In this document: one piece after another, positions 7,745 to 15,862 of the stretch
How positions within the stretch are numbered: position 1 is the stretch's first letter
Layout: the number at the start of each line of letters is the position of its first letter
Origin: Paractinoplanes maris
GTDB taxonomy: Bacteria > Actinomycetota > Actinomycetes > Mycobacteriales > Micromonosporaceae
DNA: 64,000 nucleotides
Assembly: GCF_023544465.1 (NCBI RefSeq)
Contig: NZ_JALPVL010000015.1
Location: forward strand, 248,001 to 312,000
Reading direction: 5' to 3'
Notes under the pieces: generated by a model
Told to the model about the DNA's origin: nothing
What the model saw: the letters and a program-made list of their open reading frames with translations, nothing else
Databases searched by the model: none
Program-made: the position numbers and the translations under genes

Positions 7745-8787
7745 AGCTCGCCGACCTCGGCGGCGACCCGCCCGGCGTCGTACCGGTCGCCGGCCGACCT
7801 CGCGGCCAGCCGGCCGCCGGACCGCTCGGCCAGGCAGAGCACTTCGGCTCGCAACCCGCGCGGCAGCGACTCGGGATCGTGGGCGGTCAGGCGCCGCGCA
7901 CCGTCGACGTCCATCCCGTCCAGCGGCGCGCAGGTGGCATAGAGCGCGGGCAGCCCGGCGGCGATCGCCTCGAGGACGGCCAGCCCGGAGGTCTCGCGGC
8001 CCGGTGACACAAAGACGTCCATCGCGCACAGCATCTCGCGGGCGTGCCGCACCGGACCGGCGAACAGCACCCGGTCGGTCACCCCCTCGATGGCCGCGAG
8101 CCGTTCCAGGGCGTGCCGGGACGAGCCGGTGCCGACGAGCAGCAGGATCGCGCCGGGCACCTCGCCGACCGCCCGGATCAGCGTGTCGAACCGCTTGCCG
8201 GGTTCGAGCCGGCCGATCCCGCCGATCACCGGAGTGCCCGGCGCGATCTGCAACCGGGCCCGGGCCGCGGCTCGCACGGTGGGGTCGAAGCGGAACTCGG
8301 TGAGGTCGAGTCCCTTGGGTACGACGGCCAGGCGCTCGTCGGGCACGCCCCACCGGCGCAGGCGGTCGGCGATGGCCGCCGACACCGCGATGGTGACCTG
8401 GCCCAGGCGCTCGCCGGCCCGATAGAACAGGGCGGAGTGGCGGCTGTCGTCGACGTGATACTCGGTGGCGACGACCCGCGCGACCCCGGCCAGCCAGGCC
8501 GCCGGCCGGCCCTGCGCGCTCGCCCGGAACAGGTGGGTGTGGACCACGTCGAATCCACCGCGACGGGCGAGCCGGCGCAACCGGCGGATCGCCCCCGGGT
8601 CCACATCGCGATTGCTGATCAGTTGGTGCACGGTCGTGCCGCCGGCCCGCAGCGCGTCGAGGACCGGCCCGGGCGGCGACAGCGTGACCACCTCGCTCTC
8701 CTGCGGCAGGTGGCGGATCAGGAGACGCAGCTGGTGCTCGGTTCCGTCGCCGGCCCGGGCGCTGATCACATGCAGCACCCGTGCCAT
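7717..8787 (-). CDS. Glycosyltransferase, GT4 family
   Basis: 356 residues with a GT-B layout. The N-terminal domain has VLHVISARAGDGTEHQLRLL and DVVHTHLFRASAQGR; the C-terminal domain has IGGIGRLEPGKRFDTLIRAV and the nucleotide-sugar binding segment VSPGRETSGLAVLEAIAAGLP with the E-x7-E pattern. It transfers a sugar in the cytoplasm during polysaccharide assembly. ATG at 8787 (MARVLHV) is chosen because the first beta strand starts there; the frame is open 40 codons further upstream but that part lacks fold features. It is divergent from the CapD-like operon and likely belongs to the same exopolysaccharide locus. Confidence 0.88.
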   Translation of the reverse strand: MARVLHVISARAGDGTEHQLRLLIRHLPQESEVVTLSPPGPVLDALRAGGTTVHQLISNRDVDPGAIRRLRRLARRGGFDVVHTHLFRASAQGRPAAWLAGVARVVATEYHVDDSRHSALFYRAGERLGQVTIAVSAAIADRLRRWGVPDERLAVVPKGLDLTEFRFDPTVRAAARARLQIAPGTPVIGGIGRLEPGKRFDTLIRAVGEVPGAILLLVGTGSSRHALERLAAIEGVTDRVLFAGPVRHAREMLCAMDVFVSPGRETSGLAVLEAIAAGLPALYATCAPLDGMDVDGARRLTAHDPESLPRGLRAEVLCLAERSGGRLAARSAGDRYDAGRVAAEVGELYERTAGSA

Positions 8788-9125
8788 TCTTCCCACTTTC
8801 ACCGTGTCATTGTCGGTAATCCGATTGCCTGCTCTGAATGGGACGCTCGCAGATCCGGCCATTGCCGGACAGTTGCAAATGTCATGTTGAATCTGAGAGA
8901 TATTCACGTCTCTGACGAGGGATGTGGGCTGGTCAGGTGCGGTGTGGCACTAACGTGAGAAGTTCTCACAAGCGGCATGACAATAGGCACTGTATTCGCC
9001 TGAAGGCTCCTGGCACTCTCGATGCCGCAGGGTGATGAAAGCGCTTCGGATCATATTCGGCAATTTCCTGACGCCCATTCCTTGCCTGCTGAAGAAAGTA
9101 CCCGGGTGCGCTCAAGGAGGAAAGC
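8788..9125. other. Divergent promoter region of the glycosyltransferase and CapD operon
   Basis: These 338 bases hold no credible gene. Base composition drops clearly below the coding average, with AT-rich patches near 8870-8910 and 9040-9080. The region contains the dyad at 8953-8970 (listed separately) and, just before the CapD-like gene, the strong ribosome site AAGGAGGAAAGC (9114-9125). Promoters for both flanking genes are expected here. Confidence 0.6.
8953..8970. promoter_or_regulatory. Candidate operator, dyad GTGA-N7-TCAC (copy 1)
   Basis: ACGTGAGAAGTTCTCACA contains a perfect 15-base palindrome with an odd centre (GTGAGAA, G, TTCTCAC, 8955-8969). A near copy is found at 28554-28571 in the other divergent promoter region of the polysaccharide locus, identical at 14 of 18 positions with both arms conserved. 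This supports a shared regulator, for example of a CRP/FNR, GntR or TetR type; the protein is not identified. Confidence 0.55.
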
Positions 9126-11012
9126 ATGCAGCTGCGGAGTGCGGCGCCCCCCGAGGACACCGACGCGGGGATCCGATGGCCGGGCACCCCACTGATCCGG
9201 ACGATCCTCTTCGGCCGTTCCGCCCGGGCCGGCGTCGACGCGCTCGCCCTGGCCGCCGCCCTGCTGATCGCCACGGTGCTGCGCCACGACGGTGATCTCG
9301 CCGAGGTCCACCTCACCGGGGTGCTCGCCCTCGCCGCGGTCGGGGCCGTCGTCCAGACTGCCGTCGGGCTGCGCTTCGGCCTCTACACCGGGCGATGGGC
9401 GTACGGCTGCTTCGAGGAGATCCTGGCGCTGGCCAAGACCGTGGCGGTCACCACACCGGTCCTGTTCGTCCTCGACACGCTGCTCGGCCGGCTCGTGCCC
9501 CGGTCGGCCATCATCGCGGCCGGCCTGATCGCGCTCGTTCTCGCCGCGGGTGCGCGTTATTCCGTACGGCTGACCCGCGACCAGCGGCTTCGGCCCTCAC
9601 CGGCCGAGGGCGGCCGCGTCGTCGTGATGGGTGCCGGTGAGGGGGCCACCCAGGTCGTCCGGGCCATGCTGCGCGACCCGGCCAGCCCCTACGTCCCGGT
9701 CGCGCTGCTCGACGACGACCCGGCCAAGCGCACCCTGCAGATCATGGGCGTGCCGGTGGCCGGCACCCGGCACGCGCTGGCCCAGGTGGTCAGCCGGTTC
9801 GAGGCCGACGTCGTGCTCATCGCCATCCCCAGCGCCGGTGCCGAGCTGGTGCGCGAGCTGACCGAGCTGGCCGGCCCGGCCGGCGTCGAGGTCAAGGTCG
9901 TCCCGCCGGTGGTCGAGCTGTTCGGCCGCACGGTCAGCGTCGGCGACATCCGCCCGGTCACCCACGCCGACCTGCTCGGCCGGCGCGAGATCGGTATCGA
10001 CCTGGCGGCGATCGCCGGCTACCTCGCCGGCCGCCGGGTGCTGGTGACCGGGGCCGGCGGCTCGATCGGCTCGGAGCTGTGCCGCCAGGTGATGCGGTTC
10101 TCGCCGGCCGCCCTGGTGATGCTCGACCGCGACGAGTCGGGCCTGCACGCCGTCCAGCTCTCGATGGACGGCCGTGGCCTGCTCGACGACCGCAACCTGG
10201 TCGTGGCCGACATCCGCGACCAGCAACGCCTCGACGAGGTCTTCGCCGAGCACCGGCCGCAGGTGGTGTTCCACGCCGCCGCGCTCAAGCACCTGCCGCT
10301 GCTCGAGATGCACCCGTCCGAGGCGCTCAAGACCAACATCCTCGGGACCTACCAGATCCTGCAGACCGCGCTCCGGCACGGCGTCGAGCGGCTGGTCAAC
10401 ATCTCGACCGACAAGGCGGCCGACCCGGGCAGCGTGCTCGGCTACTCCAAGCGCATCACCGAACGGCTCACCGCCGCGGCCGACCAGGCCGGCGACGGCA
10501 CGTTCTGCAGCGTCCGGTTCGGCAACGTGCTCGGCAGCCGCGGCTCGGTGCTCACCGCGTTCGCCGCCCAGGTCGAGTCGGGCGGCCCGATCACCGTGAC
10601 CCACCCCGAGGTCTCGCGCTACTTCATGACCGTCCAGGAAGCCGTACGGCTGGTCGTGCAGGCCGGTGCGCTCGACAGCGCGGGCGAGGTGCTGGTGCTC
10701 GACATGGGCGAGCCGGTGCGCATCGCCGATGTCGCCCGTCGGCTGGCCGACGCCGCCGAGCGGCCCATCCCGATCGTCTACACCGGGCTGCGACCCGGCG
10801 AAAAAATGCACGAGAGCCTGTTCGGCGCGAACGAGCCCGACCTGCGCCCCAACCACCCGCTGATCTCGCAGGTGCCGGTGCCGCCGCTCGACGGGGCCGC
10901 GCTCTCCCTGCTCATCCCGACGGCGTCGCGGCCCGAGCTGACCGCTGTCATGCGCTGGCTCGCCGAGAGCCCGGCGTTGTCCGTCGCCCGTCAGTTCCTG
11001 AAAGCCAGCTAA
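9126..11012 (+). CDS. CapD/WbpM-like membrane nucleoside-diphosphate-sugar dehydratase/epimerase
   Basis: 628 residues. About four membrane helices fill residues 25-155, followed by a CoA-binding-like Rossmann domain (VVVMGAGEGATQVVRAML near residue 165) and a catalytic extended SDR domain starting with LVTGAGGSIGSELCRQVM near residue 303. STDKAADPGSVLGYSKRITE is the family's catalytic region. RPGEKMHESLF near the end is typical of UDP-GlcNAc 4,6-dehydratases or C5-epimerases of the WbpM/PglF/CapD group. The reaction makes a 4-keto-6-deoxy UDP-sugar that the aminotransferases of this locus could use. Strong ribosome site AAGGAGG before the ATG. First gene of a four-gene operon. Confidence 0.92.
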   Translation: MQLRSAAPPEDTDAGIRWPGTPLIRTILFGRSARAGVDALALAAALLIATVLRHDGDLAEVHLTGVLALAAVGAVVQTAVGLRFGLYTGRWAYGCFEEILALAKTVAVTTPVLFVLDTLLGRLVPRSAIIAAGLIALVLAAGARYSVRLTRDQRLRPSPAEGGRVVVMGAGEGATQVVRAMLRDPASPYVPVALLDDDPAKRTLQIMGVPVAGTRHALAQVVSRFEADVVLIAIPSAGAELVRELTELAGPAGVEVKVVPPVVELFGRTVSVGDIRPVTHADLLGRREIGIDLAAIAGYLAGRRVLVTGAGGSIGSELCRQVMRFSPAALVMLDRDESGLHAVQLSMDGRGLLDDRNLVVADIRDQQRLDEVFAEHRPQVVFHAAALKHLPLLEMHPSEALKTNILGTYQILQTALRHGVERLVNISTDKAADPGSVLGYSKRITERLTAAADQAGDGTFCSVRFGNVLGSRGSVLTAFAAQVESGGPITVTHPEVSRYFMTVQEAVRLVVQAGALDSAGEVLVLDMGEPVRIADVARRLADAAERPIPIVYTGLRPGEKMHESLFGANEPDLRPNHPLISQVPVPPLDGAALSLLIPTASRPELTAVMRWLAESPALSVARQFLKAS

Positions 11013-11021
11013 GGGGTCGTC

Positions 11022-12278
11022 ATGCGTGTGGTAGTCGTCGGTCAGGGTTATGTCGGGCTGCCGCTCGCCGTCCGGGCCGCCCGGGTGGGGCACAGCGTGG
11101 TCGGCTTCGATGTCGACGACGAGCGGATCAAGCGGCTGGCCGCTGGCGAGTCCTACGTGGACGACATCTCCTCGGCCGAGTTGCGGGAGCTGCTCGATCA
11201 GGGGACCTTCCAGCCGTCGGCCGACCCGCGCTCGTGCGCCGGCTTCGACATCGCGGTCATCGCGGTGCCGACGCCGCTGCGCGAGGGCACGCCCGACCTC
11301 AAGTACATCGAGGAGTCGGCTCGCACGCTGGCCCGATACCTGCGGCCGGGCGCGACCGTGGCGCTCGAGTCGACGACCTATCCCGGCACGACGACCGACC
11401 TGGTCGCGCCGCTGCTCGAGGAAGGCTCCGGGCTCATCGCGGGCGACGACTTCTACCTCGGTTACAGCCCCGAGCGCATCGACCCGGGCAACCGCGAGTG
11501 GACGCTGGAGACGACGCCCAAGGTGGTCTCGGGCATCAATCCGGCTTCGCTGGAACGTATCGACGCGTTCTACAGCTCGGTGGTGGCCCAGACCGTGCCG
11601 GTCGGCGACTGCAAGACGGCCGAGCTGGCCAAGCTGCTGGAGAACACGTTCCGGCACGTGAACATCGCGCTGGTCAACGAATTGGCGGTGTTCGCGCACG
11701 ACCTGGACATCGACGTCTGGGAGGCGATCGACGCCGCGTCGACCAAGCCGTTCGGCTACCTGCGCTTCGTGCCCGGGCCCGGGGTGGGCGGGCACTGCCT
11801 GCCGATCGACCCGTCCTACCTGTCGTGGCGGGTGCAGCGCACGCTCGGGCAGAGCTTCCGCTTCGTCGAGCTGGCCAACGACATCAACAACCACATGCCC
11901 GACTACGTCATCCGGCGGCTCGTGTCCGGGCTGAACGACCGTCGTAAACCGGTCAACGGCTCGACGGTCCTGCTGCTGGGCCTGGCCTACAAGAAGAACA
12001 GCGGCGACGCCCGCGAGTCACCGGCCCGCCGGGTCGCGTCGCTGCTGCTCGACATGGGAGCCGACGTGCGCGCGGCCGACCCGCACGTGGTCGAGGACGC
12101 GCAGGTCGACCAGCGGGTGGTGCGGGTCTCGCTGAGCGCCGAGGAGATCGCCGCGGCCGACGCGGTGGTGCTGCTGGCCGATCACGACGTCTTCGACCTC
12201 GACCTGGTCACCTCCCATGCCTCGTACGTGCTGGACACCCGTCACCGTCTGACCGGAGCGAACGTGGAGACGATGTGA
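11022..12278 (+). CDS. UDP-sugar 6-dehydrogenase (WbpA/WecC-like)
   Basis: 418 residues, typical length for the UDP-glucose/GDP-mannose dehydrogenase family. The N-terminal NAD-binding motif is VVVVGQGYVGLPLAVRAARV; the central domain contains ENTFRHVNIALVNELAVFA; the catalytic cysteine lies near residue 259 in GPGVGGHCLPIDPSYLSW, the form seen in UDP-N-acetyl-hexosamine dehydrogenases. The C-terminal domain includes LLLGLAYKKNSGDARESPA. It oxidises C6 of a UDP-HexNAc to a uronic acid, so the polymer is probably acidic. It starts 9 bases after the CapD-like gene and overlaps the next gene by 4 bases. Confidence 0.92.
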   Translation: MRVVVVGQGYVGLPLAVRAARVGHSVVGFDVDDERIKRLAAGESYVDDISSAELRELLDQGTFQPSADPRSCAGFDIAVIAVPTPLREGTPDLKYIEESARTLARYLRPGATVALESTTYPGTTTDLVAPLLEEGSGLIAGDDFYLGYSPERIDPGNREWTLETTPKVVSGINPASLERIDAFYSSVVAQTVPVGDCKTAELAKLLENTFRHVNIALVNELAVFAHDLDIDVWEAIDAASTKPFGYLRFVPGPGVGGHCLPIDPSYLSWRVQRTLGQSFRFVELANDINNHMPDYVIRRLVSGLNDRRKPVNGSTVLLLGLAYKKNSGDARESPARRVASLLLDMGADVRAADPHVVEDAQVDQRVVRVSLSAEEIAAADAVVLLADHDVFDLDLVTSHASYVLDTRHRLTGANVETM

Positions 12279-12928
12279 GAACTCTCTGGGGTCTGATCAA
12301 TCAACTGGCCGCCGCGGTCGCCCTGATCCTGCTGTCGCCGGTGATCCTGGGCGTGGCGCTCTGGATCCGCCTCGCCGACGGGCCCGGTGTGCTCTTCGTG
12401 CAGGAGCGGGCCGGGCTGCGGGGCAAGCCGTTCCGCATGCTGAAGTTCCGCTCGATGGTGCACAACTCGGTGGCGAAGAGTGCCGAACTCGGCATCGACG
12501 ACCCGTACGGGCTGGTCGAGAACGACCCGCGGATCACCGCGTGCGGCCGGTTCCTGCGGCGGACGTCGCTCGACGAGCTGCCGCAGCTGGGGAACGTGCT
12601 GGCCGGCCACATGCTGCTGGTCGGCCCCCGCCCCGACGTGCTGCCGCAGGTCGCGAACTACTCGCCGATCGACGCCCGGCGGCTCGAGGTGAAGCCCGGC
12701 ATCACCGGCTGGGCCCAGGTCAACGGCCGCGACGACATCGACTGGCCGCAGCGCTTCGTCCTCGACCGCTGGTACGTCGACAACTGGTCGCCCGTCCTCG
12801 ACCTGCGCATCATCGGGCGGACCTTCGCCGACCTCCGGCGGGGCGAGCCGCCGGTGCACGTCGACACGCTGAACATCGCGCGGGCGCAGCCGGCACCGGT
12901 GGCCGAGGACGTGCGACGTGCGGCCTGA
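12275..12928 (+). CDS. Undecaprenyl-phosphate sugar phosphotransferase (monotopic phosphoglycosyl transferase)
   Basis: 217 residues, the minimal form of the WcaJ/WbaP/PglC fold. One re-entrant hydrophobic helix (residues 9-30) is followed by FVQERAGLRGKPFRMLKFRSM and the catalytic Asp-Glu dyad in RRTSLDELPQLGNVLAG; VKPGITGWAQVNGR marks the C-terminal part. It transfers a sugar phosphate from a UDP-sugar to undecaprenyl phosphate at the inner face of the membrane and so starts the repeat unit that Wzx and Wzy later handle. GTG start within a GTGA overlap with the dehydrogenase gene. Confidence 0.93.
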   Translation: MRTLWGLINQLAAAVALILLSPVILGVALWIRLADGPGVLFVQERAGLRGKPFRMLKFRSMVHNSVAKSAELGIDDPYGLVENDPRITACGRFLRRTSLDELPQLGNVLAGHMLLVGPRPDVLPQVANYSPIDARRLEVKPGITGWAQVNGRDDIDWPQRFVLDRWYVDNWSPVLDLRIIGRTFADLRRGEPPVHVDTLNIARAQPAPVAEDVRRAA

Positions 12929-14021
12929 CCGCCGCGAGATCGGCTCGGAATTCCACTGGAACCCGGCCGTCCTGCTCGACGGCGATCGGGACGGCCACCT
13001 CCCGGCCGGCGAGCTCTTCGCGACCGCGTGCGGGGCCATGAGTGCGCTGGTGCAACGGCTGGCCCGGCCCGGCCGGCTGCACGTCCCGTCGTTCTTCTGC
13101 ATGGGCGTGGCCGAGGCGCTGAGCAAGGACATGCCGCTGGCCTGGTATCGCCACCTCCCGGACGACCGCGGCCCCCGCTGGGAGACGTTGCACGCCACCC
13201 CGGGCGACGTCGTGCTGGCCCAGAACCTGTTCGGCCGCGAGGACGGCGCGGGCTGGCGCGACTGGATCGGCGCCCACCCCGGCGTGACCGTGCTCGAGGA
13301 CCACTCCCACGACCCGTTCAGCCCGTGGGCCAGGACCAGCACAGCCCCGTACGCCGTGGCCTCGCTCCGCAAGACCCTGCCCGTCCCCGACGGCGCCGTC
13401 CTCTGGTCGCCGCGCGGCCTCGACCTGCCCTCCCCGGTCGGTGCCTCCGCCGAGGGCGCCCACCTCAAGCTGACCGCGATGCTGCTCAAGGCCGCCTGGC
13501 TCGACGGCCGTCCCGTCCCCAAGGACACGTTCCGCGCCCTGCAGCAGCGCGGAGAGCAAGCCTTGCTCGGCAGCGCCGCGCCCGCGAGCCCGTTCACCGC
13601 CGCCGTGCTGCCCCTGCTCGACATCGCGGGACTGCGGTCGGCCAACATCCGCAACGCCCGGGCCCTCCAAGCCCTGCTCGGAGCGCCGGCCCCGAAGGGC
13701 GCCGTCCCGTTCCGCGTGCAGCTGCTGGCTGCCGGCGAGACCGCGCGGGACACGCTGCTGACCCACCTGGCGAGCGCCGGCATCTTCGCCCCCGTGCACT
13801 GGCGGCAGGACCGCGACGGCTTCTTCAGCGGCGACGACGAGGCCGCCGACCTGGCCGCGCGCATCCTGACCGTGCCCGTCGACCACCGCTGCGGCCCGGC
13901 CGAGGTGCACCGGACAGCCGAGATCCTGCTGACGCACCGAGGCACCCTCTGGGACCCGGCCGACGCCGTTGGCACCGCGCCGGGTGACGCGGGCCGAAGC
14001 TCGTCGCGTTGGGCCGGGTGA
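12918..14021 (+). CDS. PLP-dependent aminotransferase-like protein (fold type I) in the polysaccharide operon
   Basis: 367 residues. VTVLEDHSHDPFSPW supplies the Asp that would pair with the PLP nitrogen, and ASLRKTLPVPDGAVLW has a lysine in the place of the Schiff-base lysine, as in distant DegT/DnrJ relatives. The N-terminal half (HVPSFFCMGVAEALSK) fits a large domain with variable phosphate loop. It may aminate a keto sugar, though a non-catalytic or other PLP role is possible. GTG start at 12918 overlaps the upstream gene by 11 bases. The last about 13 codons and the stop fall inside a 34-base tandem repeat, so the C-terminus is probably not conserved. Confidence 0.68.
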   Translation: MRPDRREIGSEFHWNPAVLLDGDRDGHLPAGELFATACGAMSALVQRLARPGRLHVPSFFCMGVAEALSKDMPLAWYRHLPDDRGPRWETLHATPGDVVLAQNLFGREDGAGWRDWIGAHPGVTVLEDHSHDPFSPWARTSTAPYAVASLRKTLPVPDGAVLWSPRGLDLPSPVGASAEGAHLKLTAMLLKAAWLDGRPVPKDTFRALQQRGEQALLGSAAPASPFTAAVLPLLDIAGLRSANIRNARALQALLGAPAPKGAVPFRVQLLAAGETARDTLLTHLASAGIFAPVHWRQDRDGFFSGDDEAADLAARILTVPVDHRCGPAEVHRTAEILLTHRGTLWDPADAVGTAPGDAGRSSSRWAG

Positions 14022-14093
14022 CGCGGGTCGAAGCTTGTCGCGTTGGGCCGGGTGACGCGGGTCGAAGCTTGTCGCGCCGCGGCCGGGTGACGC
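13981..14093. repeat. Tandem repeat, 34-base unit, about 3.3 copies
   Basis: Units start at 13981, 14015, 14049 and (partial) 14084, each opening with CGGGTGACGCGG and continuing with a GAAGCTTGTCGCG-type core; copies 2 and 3 are almost identical, copy 1 differs at two bases. The array spans the TGA stop of the aminotransferase-like gene, which is created by the TGA in CGGGTGACGC. The unit has no strong dyad and it is not a CRISPR. Confidence 0.85.
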
Positions 14094-14165
14094 CGGCCGG
14101 GCCGCTCCGAGCGGCCCTGGGCTCGCTGTGTGAAGATCGGAGCGGGCGCACGGAGGGAGCTCTCG

Positions 14166-14732
14166 ATGTCTGATCTGGACGGCTATGCGGAATCACTTCT
14201 CCAGGGCCGGCTGGTGCGGCTGCGTGCGCTGCGCGACGCCGACCTGCCCCACCTGGTGCAGTGGTGGAACGAGCCCGCCACCATGGTTCTTCAGCAGCAC
14301 AGCGTGATGCCCGTCCCCGAGGCCGGCCTCCCCGACATGTTCCGCAACTGGAGTGTCAACAAGGACGAGAGCGGCGCCGGCTTCAGCATCGAGACCCACG
14401 ACGGCGAGCTGGTCGGCCACCTCACGCTGTGGGGCATCAAACCGCGCACCCGGATCGCCACCCTGGCCATCGTCATCGGCTCCCCGCACACCGGCCACGG
14501 CTACGGCACCGACGCGGTCGAGCTGGCCGTGCGCTACGCGTTCGACGAGCTGGCCGTCAACAAGGTCGAGCTCCAGGTCTGGTCGTTCAACCCACGGGCC
14601 GTCCATGTCTACGAGAAGGCCGGCTTCCGCCTGGAGGGCCGCCGCCGGGCCGCCGGTTTCCACCGCTCCACCTTCCACGACGAGCTCCTGATGGGGCTGC
14701 TGCGAGACGAGTACGAATCCCGGGCCGCCTGA
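14166..14732 (+). CDS. GNAT-family N-acetyltransferase (RimJ/RimL type)
   Basis: 188 residues. The order of motifs fits the RimJ/RimL-like GNAT fold: an N-terminal VRLRALRDADLPHLVQWWNE, the acetyl-CoA segment IVIGSPHTGHGYGTDAVELA with the G-x-G-x-G/A pyrophosphate loop, and the C-terminal NPRAVHVYEKAGFRLEGRRR. Such enzymes acetylate protein N-termini, sugars or small amines; the substrate is unknown. ATG at 14166 is preceded by a strong GGAGGGAG site (14152-14159), which decides against the longer open frame upstream. It sits between the repeat array and the MerR-regulated pair and may be a single-gene unit. Confidence 0.88.
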   Translation: MSDLDGYAESLLQGRLVRLRALRDADLPHLVQWWNEPATMVLQQHSVMPVPEAGLPDMFRNWSVNKDESGAGFSIETHDGELVGHLTLWGIKPRTRIATLAIVIGSPHTGHGYGTDAVELAVRYAFDELAVNKVELQVWSFNPRAVHVYEKAGFRLEGRRRAAGFHRSTFHDELLMGLLRDEYESRAA

Positions 14733-14793
14733 GCGTCACCAGTCGAGCCCGACCCGCACGTCGCAATTCGCGGGGCCCCCACAGGTGCATGAC

Positions 14794-14825
14794 TTGCATC
14801 CGGTACCCGGGTACAGGCTTACCGT
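14794..14825 (+). promoter_or_regulatory. MerR-type promoter: -35 TTGCAT, 20-base spacer with dyad, -10 TACCGT
   Basis: TTGCAT (14794-14799) and TACCGT (14820-14825) are separated by 20 bases, longer than the usual 17 and in the range that MerR-family activators need. The spacer contains the perfect palindrome GTACCCGGGTAC (14803-14814). The predicted start of transcription, about 7 bases past the -10 box, coincides with the ATG at 14832, so the mRNA would be leaderless. The MerR regulator is encoded by the second gene of this unit, implying autoregulation. Confidence 0.7.
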
Positions 14826-14831
14826 CGAGAC

Positions 14832-15167
14832 ATGACCACCACTGATGATCCGGCGTGGGTACCCGAGGCCTGCACGTTGCCTACTGCCGAGCGGCCGCTG
14901 CGGTCGGCCGAGTTCGACGACCTGTTCGCAACCGCGCTGCGCGGTCAGCAACGACGGTCGGCCACGACGCTGAGCTGGGATCTTGATCCGGCCGCCGAGG
15001 CCACCACCCGGGACCTGACCGGAAGGGAAAGCAGTTGCTGCTCGTTCCTTGTCTTCACCTTCCATCCAGGTGACGGAACGCTGCGGCTGGACGTCGCGGT
15101 GCCGGCCACGCAGGTCGAGGTCCTCGACGCCCTTGCCGCCCGGGCCGCGGCCGGGATCCGGTCGTGA
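14832..15167 (+). CDS. Small cysteine-containing protein paired with a MerR regulator
   Basis: 111 residues, no signal peptide or membrane segment. Three cysteines stand out: Cys14 in PEACTLPTAE and the vicinal pair Cys69-Cys70 in RESSCCSFLVFTF. The remainder is an alpha/beta-looking small domain ending in VPATQVEVLDALAARAAAG. I recognise this as a recurrent companion of MerR regulators in actinomycetes but know no proven function; thiol-metal or thiol-stress sensing is a reasonable guess. No ribosome site precedes the ATG, in keeping with a leaderless transcript. Its stop overlaps the start of the MerR gene (GTGA). Confidence 0.75.
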   Translation: MTTTDDPAWVPEACTLPTAERPLRSAEFDDLFATALRGQQRRSATTLSWDLDPAAEATTRDLTGRESSCCSFLVFTFHPGDGTLRLDVAVPATQVEVLDALAARAAAGIRS

Positions 15168-15619
15168 CCGGGTTGCGCACCAGCCAGGTCGCCGACGCGG
15201 CCGGAGTCAACCGGCAAACTCTGCGCTACTACGAGCGCCGGGGCCTGCTGGCCGAACCGGACCGCAGCCTCGGCGGGCATCGGCTTTATCCGGCCGAGAC
15301 CGTCACCGTGCTGAGGGTGATCAAGGCGGCGCAGCGGTTGGGCTTCACTCTCGACGAAGTCGCTGACCTGCTCGCCGCCGGCGGCCACCGGCACAGCGGC
15401 CCGGACTCCGGCCTTCGCGACCGAGCCCGGGTCAAACTCGCCGAGGTCGAAACCAGGATCGCCGATCTGGAGGTGATCGCCTCGACCCTGCGCGCCGCGG
15501 TCGCAGCGGGTTGCGACGACTTGGTCGCCTGCGCCGGAGAGCCGTGCTGCCCCATCCCGTTCGCCACCATCGCTTCCACCCCGCCCGCCGCAGGGGCGTC
15601 CGATGCCACCGGTCGCTGA
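15164..15619 (+). CDS. MerR-family transcriptional regulator, cysteine-rich C-terminus
   Basis: 151 residues. The winged helix is clear: LRTSQVADAAGVNRQTLRYY with YERRGLLAEPDRS and the second part GHRLYPAETVTVLRVIKAAQ. A dimerisation helix follows (ARVKLAEVETRIADLEVIAS). The C-terminal tail has Cys residues in AAGCDDLVACAGEPCCPIPF, which could bind a metal ion or sense oxidation. It presumably twists the long-spacer promoter at 14794 into an active form. GTG start overlaps the previous stop by 4 bases. No mercury reductase or metal pump follows, so the inducer is open. Confidence 0.9.
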   Translation: MTGLRTSQVADAAGVNRQTLRYYERRGLLAEPDRSLGGHRLYPAETVTVLRVIKAAQRLGFTLDEVADLLAAGGHRHSGPDSGLRDRARVKLAEVETRIADLEVIASTLRAAVAAGCDDLVACAGEPCCPIPFATIASTPPAAGASDATGR

Positions 15620-15862
15620 ACGCCGGCGTCGTCTGTCGCCGCCCGTTCGCCCAGCCCACCCCGGCCGAGATGTTCCCGGAGCTGACCGGCCCAGCCGGGA
15701 TCGCCCGCGCCACAGGCTGCGTCATCAGGTCAGCAGAGGCTGCCGGTGCCGGGCAACGATGCATCCGGCCGGTGTCAGGCTCGACGAGGTGATCAGGGTG
15801 GCGGCAGGCCCGGACAACGGTCGAGGACGGCTCGCGTCGCACTCGTCAATATCCTTGCTGCC

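Noticed and set aside
8202..8221. GGTTCGAGCC-like string reminiscent of a tRNA T-arm
   Set aside because: It lies within the conserved glycosyltransferase gene and no cloverleaf can be built around it. No tRNA or rRNA was found elsewhere.
9597..11894. A 765-codon open frame on the minus strand opposite the CapD and dehydrogenase genes
   Set aside because: It has the Arg/Gly/His/Gln-rich composition of antisense high-GC frames, matches no family, and the opposite strand encodes two clear enzymes.
13981..14093. Possible CRISPR array
   Set aside because: Units are directly adjacent without variable spacers; it is a tandem repeat. The same holds for 25291-25369 and 58594-58836.
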